Made by a program: the position numbers and the translations under genes. A stretch of DNA of 5,049 nucleotides from positions 1 through 5,049 of the forward strand of contig MEKM01000012.1 of assembly GCA_001766965.1 (NCBI GenBank), given 5' to 3'. Below are positions 1 to 5,049 of this stretch, piece after piece (the stretch's first letter is position 1; the number at the start of each line of letters is the position of its first letter). This DNA comes from Acidobacteria bacterium RIFCSPHIGHO2_01_FULL_67_28 (lineage in GTDB: Bacteria > Acidobacteriota > Terriglobia > Acidiferrales > 2-02-FULL-67-57). The notes beneath the pieces were generated by a model that did not search any database, had not been told where the DNA came from, and saw nothing but the letters and a program-made list of their open reading frames with translations.

Positions 1-362
1 TTGTCCACATCGGTGGCCGAGACGGTGAAGCTAAGCAACTGGTCTTCGTTAGTGACCTGGGGCCCGGGGACGGTGAGCACGGGCGGGTCGTTGACCGGGT
101 TGACGGTGAGCGAGACGGTGGCCGGGGCGCTGGTGAGCGAGGCGTCGCTGACCGTGAAGGTGAACGCATCCGAGCCGTTGAAGTTGGCGGCCGGGGTGTA
201 GGTCAGGTTGGGGGCGAGGCCGGAGAGGATGCCATTGGCGGGGTTGCTGGCCACGGTGAAGGTCAGCGGGTCGCCGTCCGGGTCCGAGCCGGTGAGGGTG
301 ATGCCCACGGTCCCATCCTCGTCGGTGATGGCGGAGTCGCCGTTGGCCACCGGCGGGTTGTT
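1..362 (-). repeat. Cadherin-like tandem repeat region (coding)
   Basis: Within the FecR-domain protein, residues ~664-753 form one full cadherin-like/VCBS-type unit. It has an NNPPV entry motif, an ITDEDG segment, DPDGDP, and a closing VSLTVNPVNDPPV. A second unit starts at ~754 (NDPPV, then TNEDQ and SATDVD) and runs off the window edge. The spacing of the two xNDPPV/NNPPV entries is about 90 residues, typical of calcium-binding Ig-fold repeats in bacterial adhesins. How many copies follow cannot be seen. Confidence 0.65.
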
Positions 363-2351
363 TGGTGCTGCCTGGACCTGCATCTGGAGCAAGGCGGTGC
401 GCTCCAGGTTGTTGCGCCTGCCGATGACCTTGATATCGAAAGAATCCGTCGGAACCACGAAACCCGGCGTAAAGGTGAGAGAAGTCGAGGTCCCGGCGGG
501 GACGGTGGAGCTGCCAAAGCTGGCGGAGACGTCCACGTCCGGGGGTAGCCCGTCCACGCTAAGCTGCACGGACTCGGTGAAGCCCCCCAGCGGCTGCACC
601 GTAACATTGATGGTCACGGGCGGGGCGCCGGCGGTAAGGGTCGCTCCCGTGGGGTCGAGCAGAATGGCGAAATCGGGGCTGAACCCCTGGCTGCCGGTGC
701 CGCTGCCGGTGGCCACCACCTGGCTGGAGAAGTCGGTGATGAGCCACTGTTCGGAGTCGGTCTCCCGGTAGAGGTGCATGCGCAGGGTGAGCTGCTCGGT
801 GCGTGTCTGGATGAGAGTGGGGGCGGCGTCGGTCGAGAAGGCGACGTCAAAGGTCACCTGGTAGTTGGCGTCGTCGCGCAGGATCTGGCGGTTGTCGATG
901 CGGGAATAGACACGCACCTCGCTGGCATCCTGCAGGAATGTCTGGATGCTCTCAAAGAGCACGGGATAGGCGCGGAAGTCGACGCTGAAGCAGGACATAA
1001 ACTGGTTGACGTCCTGGGCTTCGTACCCCCCGACCAGGCAGTTGGGAATCAGCTCGTCTGAATTCGGCAGCCCGCGGACCTCGAGGTCGAGTTCGACGCG
1101 AGCGCTGTGGCGGTCGTCGTCAAAGACGCGCAGCCGGACGCGCCGGGATCCGGCCTGGAGCTGCCAGGTGTCCAACTCGAAAGTGGGGCCGCTGCCCCGG
1201 ATGGAGGTGCCTGGCACGTCCCAATCGAACTCGGTGATGGGGTGGCCGTCGGAGGAAGTGGATTCCGTCCCGCTCAAGCGCAGCAAGGCGCCCTGCGCCA
1301 CCTCGAGGCGGCCGGTGAGGAGCGGCAGGGGCGGCTGTTGCGGGTCGAAGTACCACTCGCCGGTGATGACGGCGTCGGGCGGCAAGTGGACGTCGAGGGC
1401 TCGGGAAGAGCCTTCGCCGGGGGCCACGACGAGGAACCGGCCCTCGCCTACCGTTTCTCCACCCGCCCACACTGTAAAGGTATAGCGGCCGGGCGGGACG
1501 TCTTCGGCGACGTTCACATTGACGCCCAGGCCCTGCTCGCTGCTGGCCCCGAGTGTGGCCGAGAGGCCGTCGTGGCTGAAGCTGAGGCCCGTGATTCCGG
1601 TGAGGTCAATGCCGCTCAACACCGCCGCCAGGCTGGCGCCGGGCTGGGCGCTCGCCGGCTGCAAGCTGGCGCGGGGCAAGGAGGAAGTCTGGGCGTAGGC
1701 GTTGTCGAGATCCTCTTCGGTGGCGTCTTCCGGAGGCCCGGGGGGCTGGTTCTGCAGGACGCGGGTCTTCTTCCCGGGCTTGAGGAACACGCTGCCGGGG
1801 ATAGTGGGGTTATTGGAGCTGACGGCGACGATGCCGTTCAAGGCGATGACCACGGTCTCGGTAGGAGTGGCCTCCAGGTACTCGCCGGTGCCGATGACGC
1901 CGGCGACCGCGGTGGGAGTGCGGACGGTGAACTCACCGTCGGGCCGGGTGCGTTTGACGACGTCGGCGCGCACCTTGCCGTAGATCAGTTCCAGCTGTGA
2001 CTGCTCGGAGGCTGCATCCTGCTGGAGGATTTTCAATTGGGCCTGCGAGCCGATGTTCAGGACGGAACCGTCGGTCAAGGTGAGGCGCACGCGCCCACCC
2101 TGCTCGGTGCGGATTACGTCCTCCCACTGGACGGCGGCGCCCTTCTTGGCTTCGATGGGGGCGCTGCGGCCGCGTTGGATGAAATCCTTGGGGATGAGGG
2201 CGGTGATGCTGCCCGCGGCCTGCGGGGCGTTCTGCGCCGCCAGGGAACTGGCGAGGGCCACCGCCGCCAGAGCCAAGCAGAGAACCCCGGCCAGCGCTGT
2301 GCGGCGCTGTCGTTGAGTGCGGCGCCCGCGTTTTGTGGTGTGGTTGTTCAT
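1..2351 (-). CDS. Large exported multi-domain FecR protein with Ig-like, NTF2-like and cadherin-like modules (3' end beyond window)
   Basis: I translated one uninterrupted minus-strand frame of 783 codons from ATG at 2351 to the left edge, with no stop. Residues 1-18 are basic and 19-38 hydrophobic and Ala/Leu-rich, a Sec signal peptide probably cleaved near 38-40. Residues ~57-200 form a FecR domain; the hallmark TPTAVAGVIGTGEY spans 145-158. Further modules, assigned by eye: IPT/TIG-like Ig (~225-309), PKD-like (~325-427), NTF2-like (~429-544, with the pattern EAQDVNQFMSCFS and a W-I-x-D-F end), a bacterial Ig module beginning PDFAILLDP (~559-660), and cadherin-like repeats from ~664 with the calcium-type motif DPDGDP at 690-695. 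No TonB receptor or anti-sigma membrane segment is visible, so this is probably a surface or periplasmic structural/adhesive protein rather than an iron-sensing FecR. No in-frame ATG lies between the PilZ stop and 2351, which supports the start. Its biological role is unknown. Confidence 0.85.
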   Translation of the reverse strand, partial: MNNHTTKRGRRTQRQRRTALAGVLCLALAAVALASSLAAQNAPQAAGSITALIPKDFIQRGRSAPIEAKKGAAVQWEDVIRTEQGGRVRLTLTDGSVLNIGSQAQLKILQQDAASEQSQLELIYGKVRADVVKRTRPDGEFTVRTPTAVAGVIGTGEYLEATPTETVVIALNGIVAVSSNNPTIPGSVFLKPGKKTRVLQNQPPGPPEDATEEDLDNAYAQTSSLPRASLQPASAQPGASLAAVLSGIDLTGITGLSFSHDGLSATLGASSEQGLGVNVNVAEDVPPGRYTFTVWAGGETVGEGRFLVVAPGEGSSRALDVHLPPDAVITGEWYFDPQQPPLPLLTGRLEVAQGALLRLSGTESTSSDGHPITEFDWDVPGTSIRGSGPTFELDTWQLQAGSRRVRLRVFDDDRHSARVELDLEVRGLPNSDELIPNCLVGGYEAQDVNQFMSCFSVDFRAYPVLFESIQTFLQDASEVRVYSRIDNRQILRDDANYQVTFDVAFSTDAAPTLIQTRTEQLTLRMHLYRETDSEQWLITDFSSQVVATGSGTGSQGFSPDFAILLDPTGATLTAGAPPVTINVTVQPLGGFTESVQLSVDGLPPDVDVSASFGSSTVPAGTSTSLTFTPGFVVPTDSFDIKVIGRRNNLERTALLQMQVQAAPNNPPVANGDSAITDEDGTVGITLTGSDPDGDPLTFTVASNPANGILSGLAPNLTYTPAANFNGSDAFTFTVSDASLTSAPATVSLTVNPVNDPPVLTVPGPQVTNEDQLLSFTVSATDVD

Positions 2352-2358
2352 ATGTCTC

Positions 2359-2372
2359 GCCCGGATCCGGGC
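2359..2372 (-). promoter_or_regulatory. GC-rich palindrome just before the FecR-protein start
   Basis: A perfect 14-bp palindrome, GCCCGGATCCGGGC, lies in the 40-nt gap between the PilZ stop and the FecR-protein ATG. As RNA it could fold into a 5-bp all-G/C stem with a GATC loop. Its 3' arm overlaps GGGCGAG, the only purine-rich candidate ribosome binding site, 7 nt from the ATG. It could therefore restrain translation of the large exported protein, or be chance in GC-rich DNA. Confidence 0.35.
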
Positions 2373-2391
2373 CGTCTGCCCGGAGCCGCGC

Positions 2392-2757
2392 CTAATGGGT
2401 CCCTTTCGCCATCACCTCGGGCCCTTCACTCGGTCGCAAGAAGCGGTAACGGTCGATCCGCGCGGCCACGCCTACGTGGCGCGGGTCGTCCGCGGTCGGC
2501 TCCACACGGACGATGCTGCCCACGCAGTGGAGCAGCACGCTTCCGGCCGGAGCGCCTTCGACCTGCAGGCGGACGTAGAACTCCACCTTGCTATCCACGG
2601 GCAGGTCGCGCTCGAAGAGGAAATAGAGTCCCGTGGCGCTGATGTCGCGGATGGTGGCGGGCTCCTGGACCTCTCCGCTGTTCTCCTGCCACTTCACTTC
2701 CAGCGGGAGCGCCAGGGGGAAGCGCTGTGCCCGCCTGCGTTCGTCAGTCGTGAGCAT
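2392..2757 (-). CDS. Small single-domain PilZ protein, probable c-di-GMP receptor
   Basis: A 121-residue protein that is almost entirely one PilZ domain. It carries the two c-di-GMP-binding signatures: an arginine-rich N-terminal motif RRAQR (residues 8-12, fitting RxxxR) and DISATG at 38-43, fitting (D/N)xSxxG. Both key motifs are intact, so nucleotide binding is likely. No signal peptide or membrane segment is present, so it is cytoplasmic. The ATG at 2757 has a GAGGT ribosome binding site 9 nt upstream. The gene lies 40 nt before the large FecR-domain exported protein on the same strand and probably shares its transcript. That suggests a role linking cyclic-di-GMP level to surface or secretion functions, although the direct partner cannot be read from sequence. 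PilZ assignment is firm; the partner is inference. Confidence 0.88.
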   Translation of the reverse strand: MLTTDERRRAQRFPLALPLEVKWQENSGEVQEPATIRDISATGLYFLFERDLPVDSKVEFYVRLQVEGAPAGSVLLHCVGSIVRVEPTADDPRHVGVAARIDRYRFLRPSEGPEVMAKGTH

Positions 2758-2766
2758 GTCGGCAGT

Positions 2767-2771
2767 ACCTC
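2767..2771 (-). promoter_or_regulatory. Ribosome binding site of the PilZ gene
   Basis: GAGGT on the minus strand, 9 nt before the ATG at 2757. It is the clearest Shine-Dalgarno match in the window and supports that start for the PilZ gene. Confidence 0.55.
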
Positions 2772-2840
2772 GTTTCAGTAGTTTCCATTGACCGGGAACG
2801 TGCCCCCAACCGCCCTCGCCAGCACCCCCGGAACCAGGCC

Positions 2841-2869
2841 ATCATCAGGGATGACCTTGGAGGAGTCAA
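2841..2869 (-). promoter_or_regulatory. Candidate sigma70-type promoter for PilZ and FecR-protein genes
   Basis: On the minus strand TTGACT (2869-2864, 5 of 6 to the consensus -35) is followed after exactly 17 nt by GATGAT (2846-2841, 4 of 6 to the -10). Transcription would begin near 2834, leaving a leader of about 77 nt before the PilZ ATG. It lies in the only true intergenic gap. The -10 is weak and consensus preferences of this organism are unknown. Confidence 0.35.
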
Positions 2870-2891
2870 TGCGAGGGGAGACACACTCGCA
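2870..2891. promoter_or_regulatory. Inverted repeat abutting the candidate -35 box
   Basis: Plus-strand TGCGAG (2870-2875) and CTCGCA (2886-2891) are perfect 6-bp inverted arms around a 10-nt spacer. The arm at 2870 directly touches the candidate -35 box of the PilZ promoter. A centre-to-centre spacing of 16 bp between half-sites is compatible with a dimeric regulator. A hairpin is also possible, but no T-run follows on either strand, so I do not call it a terminator. Confidence 0.3.
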
Positions 2892-2910
2892 CTGGGAAGT
2901 CATCCATCTG

Positions 2911-2928
2911 CTAGGACCCTGCTCCTAG
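2911..2928. promoter_or_regulatory. Inverted repeat CTAGGA-N6-TCCTAG
   Basis: Perfect 6-bp arms CTAGGA (2911-2916) and TCCTAG (2923-2928) flank a 6-nt spacer, upstream of the candidate PilZ promoter and downstream of the phosphonate operon's last stop. No T-run follows on either strand, so an operator is more likely than an intrinsic terminator. It could also be a weak 3'-end hairpin for the phosphonate transcript. Function unassigned. Confidence 0.3.
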
Positions 2929-2983
2929 TAGCGAACTATGACGATAGGGCTATTACATAACTACTTCATAAATAAAGGATTAT

Positions 2984-3733
2984 CTACTTCTTGTGGCTGT
3001 CTCTCTTGGAGCCCAGGGGAAGAAGCGGGAAAACGCTCTCGGAGGCACGCTGCAAGTCGGCCAGCGAGTCGATTTCAACCCAGGGGAGGCCTTCGGTGAG
3101 GGTGAAGGTTGCGGGAAAGCCTTTGGCGGCCAGGGCAGGCACGCAGGCGGTGAAATAGGCTTGGCGGTTTTCTTCGCGAGCGACGAGCGAGCCGAGGACG
3201 TCCGGCAACGCGGCGGCGGCTCGTGCGGAAAAGCGGGCGATGCCGAGGAAGGTGCCGAACATCTTCGCCCGGGGAATGCTCTTGCTGATTTCGACCACAC
3301 GGTCGTCCTCGACGCGGGCCTTCATGGTTTCTTCGACCAGAGCGCGGTCGAGCGCGACGCCAACGTCGGCACGGCTCTCGAGACAGGGGCCGAGGATGGC
3401 GGGGTGAAAGAGCAGATCAGTGTGCAGGCAGACAAAGTCGCGCCCGGCAAACTCCCGCCGCGCCGCCCACAGGGAGTGCAGGTTGTTGGTGGTGGCGTAC
3501 TCGGGATCGTGGAGGGTGCGCAGCCTGGGATAGCGGCGGGTGATTTCGCCGGCAGCGTGGCCGGTCACGACGAGAATGTCCTCGACCCCGTGAGTGGCCA
3601 AGGCCTCGAGCTGGTAGTCGAGCAGCGGCCGGCCGCCCACTTCGAGCAGGCACTTGGGAAGATTGTCGGTGAGCGGCCGCAGGCGGCTGCCGGTGCCGGC
3701 GGCGAGCAGGACGCCGAGGATGTCGCGCGCCAT
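2984..3733 (-). CDS. Nucleotidyltransferase, LicC/PntC-like (probable CTP:phosphonate or phosphocholine-type cytidylyltransferase)
   Basis: A 249-residue single-domain nucleotidyltransferase that should transfer a nucleotide from NTP, probably CTP, to a phosphate or phosphonate. The N-terminal signature GVLLAAGTGSRLRPLTD continues to NLPKCLLEVGGRPLL, with the expected catalytic Lys at 27. The DPEYATTNNLHSLW segment (76-89) resembles choline-phosphate cytidylyltransferases of the LicC type. Metal-binding aspartates are probably D106 (HTDLLF) and D222 (VEIDS). The true start is the ATG at 3733, because the signature begins six residues later. The frame stays open farther upstream, but that part is antisense-quality sequence over the decarboxylase gene. 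The start shares one base with the stop of the preceding gene (TGATG), indicating coupled translation. It ends in a basic tail. In a phosphonate operon it most likely activates aminoethyl- or hydroxyethyl-phosphonate as a CMP ester, as PntC does; the substrate is inferred from context, and a sugar-phosphate is possible. Confidence 0.82.
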   Translation of the reverse strand: MARDILGVLLAAGTGSRLRPLTDNLPKCLLEVGGRPLLDYQLEALATHGVEDILVVTGHAAGEITRRYPRLRTLHDPEYATTNNLHSLWAARREFAGRDFVCLHTDLLFHPAILGPCLESRADVGVALDRALVEETMKARVEDDRVVEISKSIPRAKMFGTFLGIARFSARAAAALPDVLGSLVAREENRQAYFTACVPALAAKGFPATFTLTEGLPWVEIDSLADLQRASESVFPLLPLGSKRDSHKK

Positions 3734-4218
3734 CAGCGCAGGGCGGCGCCGCGCACGGCGCGCTCGAAGCGCGCGCGCAGCTCGACCGGGTCGAGCGGGA
3801 GGCGGGGCGTGTCGGGCTCGTTGCCGGGCTCGACCCGCAGGTGGCGCACCTGGAAGCCGAGGTCGGCGAAAGTCACCGCGGCCGAGCAGGTGGGCTGGTC
3901 GCCGGTCGAGGCGTAGGTGCCGTTGTCGAGGATGACGTGCTCGAGGTTCTTGAGCTTCAGGTGGCGCGCCAGGGCCAGGCTCCCCAGGCTCATCAAGGCG
4001 GCGCCGTCGCCGTCGAGCACCACCACCTTGCGCTCGGGATGCGCCAGCGCCAGCCCGAGGCCGAGCGGGAGCGCGCAACCCATCGAGCCGCACATGTAGA
4101 AGTTTTCCGGGCGGTCGCGCACCATGAACAGCTCGCGGCTGATCATGCCGGTTGTGGCGACGACCAGCTCGTCGGTCCAGCCGGCGGCCAGCTTGCGGAT
4201 GGCTTCTAGGCGTCGCAC
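3733..4218 (-). CDS. Thiamine-diphosphate decarboxylase, C-terminal (beta) subunit; probable phosphonopyruvate decarboxylase
   Basis: A 161-residue PP-domain protein that binds the thiamine diphosphate pyrophosphate and Mg2+. The motif runs from GDG (70-72) through 25 residues to DN (98-99), giving D71 and N99 as metal ligands. The TTGMISREL segment (22-30) resembles the TTGKTSREL stretch I associate with phosphonopyruvate decarboxylase, and GSMGCALPLG (44-53) and TGDQPT (105-110) are also family-like. It begins with GTG at 4218, inside the 3' end of the alpha-subunit gene (13-nt overlap), a start chosen because homology begins almost at once (RRLEAI). Single-chain enzymes of this family are roughly 375-400 residues. 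Here the domain is a separate protein, as in archaeal ComE. With the alpha subunit it would decarboxylate phosphonopyruvate to phosphonoacetaldehyde. Sulfopyruvate cannot be fully excluded; neighbouring nucleotidyltransferases favour the phosphonate. Confidence 0.8.
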   Translation of the reverse strand: MRRLEAIRKLAAGWTDELVVATTGMISRELFMVRDRPENFYMCGSMGCALPLGLGLALAHPERKVVVLDGDGAALMSLGSLALARHLKLKNLEHVILDNGTYASTGDQPTCSAAVTFADLGFQVRHLRVEPGNEPDTPRLPLDPVELRARFERAVRGAALR

Positions 4219-4628
4219 TTCGGGTCCCGCACCAGGGTGTAGTCGTCGTAGCGCAGCAGCTCGAGCAGGGGCACCGCGACCTTCCCCATTTGATGGTGCT
4301 CGAAAGGCTCGGTGCGCAGGCTGATGAGCAGGTGCACGTTCATCCCGTAGGGCTGGAGCAGCGAGGTGATGGGGTTGACCAGGTGGCCCAGCCCGGAGCT
4401 TTGCAGGTAGACCACCGGCTTGCGTCCGCCCATGGCCGCCCCGGCGGCCAGGGCCAGGGCCACGTCCTCGCGGGGCGCCGGAATAAACGGGTGCGGGGCG
4501 TCGGCTTCGAGGTCGCGCAGGAAGGGCTTCAGGCCCGAGCAGGGCACCCCGATGAAGAAGTCATAGCCTTGCCGGCGGAGCTCGGCGTAGAGCCCGACGC
4601 TCGTGGCTAGAGTCGTATCTGCTCGCAT
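4206..4628 (-). CDS. Thiamine-diphosphate decarboxylase, N-terminal (alpha) subunit; probable phosphonopyruvate decarboxylase
   Basis: A 140-residue PYR-domain protein, the partner of the following beta subunit. Visible landmarks are FIGVPCSGLK (25-34), the REDVALALAAG segment with E54 as the probable glutamate that activates the cofactor, YLQSSGLGHLVNP (74-86), and RTEPFEHHQMG near 105-115. The GVPCS stretch differs from the GVPDS I expect in single-chain phosphonopyruvate decarboxylases and is nearer to ComD-type sequences. The protein is short and lacks the linker that joins PYR and PP domains in the fused enzyme. The ATG at 4628 lies within the last codons of the upstream gene (22-nt overlap), and its only AAGG-like signal is too close to the ATG to be ideal, so coupling to the upstream gene is likely. 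The active site of such enzymes forms between PYR and PP domains, so both subunits should be needed. Confidence 0.8.
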   Translation of the reverse strand: MRADTTLATSVGLYAELRRQGYDFFIGVPCSGLKPFLRDLEADAPHPFIPAPREDVALALAAGAAMGGRKPVVYLQSSGLGHLVNPITSLLQPYGMNVHLLISLRTEPFEHHQMGKVAVPLLELLRYDDYTLVRDPKCDA

Positions 4629-5049
4629 ACCTTGACGTAGTCTTCGTAGGTGTCGACTTCCATCCAGCCTTTGTAAATGTCGACCGCCGCCACGGGCAAG
4701 CCCTGGTCAAGCAGTTCCTGCACAAGATCCACCAGGGTGGCCTGCTCGAACCGCTCCGCTTCATGGAAAGGATGCTGGTTCAAGCTCTTGGTCAAACGGT
4801 GATAGGTGTCGCGCAGGATGCGCGTGCCGCGCGGAGAGAACAGCGCCATCCCGATGAACTCGGCCTGCGCCTGCGCCGGCTCCAGGCGCCGCCCCAGGCG
4901 GGTGACGCGGTTGCCAGCCGTCGGCAGGAAGCGGTTCTTGAAGAGCGGCGAATGCTGCGTGACCACGAGCTCCGGGTGGCTGACCGGATGGACGACGCCG
5001 CGCTCGTAGTTTTCCCGCCAGGCGTGGTCAACGACGAGCGCGATGTCGG
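4607..5049 (-). CDS. C-terminal part of a nucleotidyltransferase domain, of the kind fused to phosphoenolpyruvate mutase (5' end beyond window)
   Basis: 146 residues are visible from the right edge to the TAG at 4607. The frame is open across the edge, so the N-terminal part is missing. The fragment opens with DIALVVDHAWRENYERG, continues with AEFIGMALFSPRG near the middle, and ends GWMEVDTYEDYVKVC. This order, with an acidic beta-strand, an EFIG segment and a closing (E/D)(V/I)DT-x-ED metal motif, is that of the C-terminal nucleotidyltransferase domain attached to many PEP mutases (PepM). PEP mutase rearranges PEP to phosphonopyruvate, the substrate of the decarboxylase encoded next. The mutase half is not in the window, so the fusion is inferred from the resemblance and the operon, and a stand-alone nucleotidyltransferase remains possible. 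The stop overlaps the next gene by 22 nt. An internal GTG at 4966 lies inside the domain and is not the start. Confidence 0.68.
   Translation of the reverse strand, partial: DIALVVDHAWRENYERGVVHPVSHPELVVTQHSPLFKNRFLPTAGNRVTRLGRRLEPAQAQAEFIGMALFSPRGTRILRDTYHRLTKSLNQHPFHEAERFEQATLVDLVQELLDQGLPVAAVDIYKGWMEVDTYEDYVKVCEQIRL

Noticed and set aside
1107..2000. Plus-strand open frame of 297 codons
   Set aside because: It lies wholly antisense to the FecR-domain gene, whose translation carries a signal peptide and recognisable motifs. The plus-strand product is low-complexity Gly/Ala/Arg-rich, as expected of a GC-rich shadow frame.
2317..2781. Plus-strand open frame opposite the PilZ gene
   Set aside because: The minus-strand PilZ motifs and ribosome binding site explain this segment; the plus-strand product resembles no family.
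2758..2840. Cyclic-di-GMP riboswitch in the PilZ leader
   Set aside because: The leader lacks the conserved core bases of the GEMM-type aptamer I would look for; no convincing stable fold seen by eye.
2911..2928. Intrinsic terminator for the phosphonate operon
   Set aside because: The hairpin is short and no T-run follows it on either strand.
2993..3916. Plus-strand open frame of 307 codons
   Set aside because: Antisense to the nucleotidyltransferase and decarboxylase genes. Its product has no recognisable motif, while the minus strand has full catalytic signatures.
3734..4093. Upstream extension of the nucleotidyltransferase frame to 4093
   Set aside because: The translated extension is Arg/Ala/Pro-rich nonsense overlapping the decarboxylase beta gene; the family signature begins right after the ATG at 3733.
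4206..4218. Frameshift splitting a single decarboxylase gene
   Set aside because: Translating the beta frame upstream of its GTG, or the alpha frame beyond its stop, gives no family-like sequence, and the beta protein starts at a natural domain boundary. An assembly error is not fully excluded without relatives.

Overview
GC-rich bacterial DNA in which every gene I can support lies on the minus strand, so the window reads biologically from right to left. The lineage cannot be fixed from sequence alone. An exported FecR-domain protein followed by bacterial Ig-like modules, a PilZ gene and a PEP-mutase-type phosphonate gene set would all suit an Acidobacteriota-like or other environmental Gram-negative, but that is a low-confidence inference. 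I see no mobile element, tRNA, rRNA or CRISPR array.

Right part (5049 to 2984): four tightly overlapping genes that look like part of a phosphonate biosynthesis operon. In transcription order they are: (1) the C-terminal end of a nucleotidyltransferase domain of the kind fused behind phosphoenolpyruvate mutase, cut by the window edge; (2) and (3) a thiamine-diphosphate decarboxylase split into an N-terminal PYR-domain subunit and a C-terminal PP-domain subunit, most likely phosphonopyruvate decarboxylase arranged like the two-subunit sulfopyruvate decarboxylase ComD/ComE; (4) a free-standing sugar/choline-type nucleotidyltransferase. The overlaps are 22, 13 and 1 nt, so translation is probably coupled. 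The likely logic is PEP to phosphonopyruvate to phosphonoacetaldehyde, conversion to an aminoethyl- or hydroxyethyl-phosphonate by a gene outside the window, then CTP activation for attachment to a surface glycan or lipid.

Middle (2983 to 2758): the only real intergenic gap, 226 nt, with an AT-rich stretch beside the phosphonate operon. It holds two short inverted repeats and a plausible sigma70-type promoter directed at the next gene pair.

Left part (2757 to 1): a small PilZ protein (probable cyclic-di-GMP receptor) followed after 40 nt by a very large exported protein that leaves the window on the left. That protein has a signal peptide, a FecR domain, an IPT-like and a PKD-like Ig module, an NTF2-like domain, another bacterial Ig module and the start of cadherin-like tandem repeats. 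The pair suggests cyclic-di-GMP-linked control of a cell-surface or adhesin-type protein.
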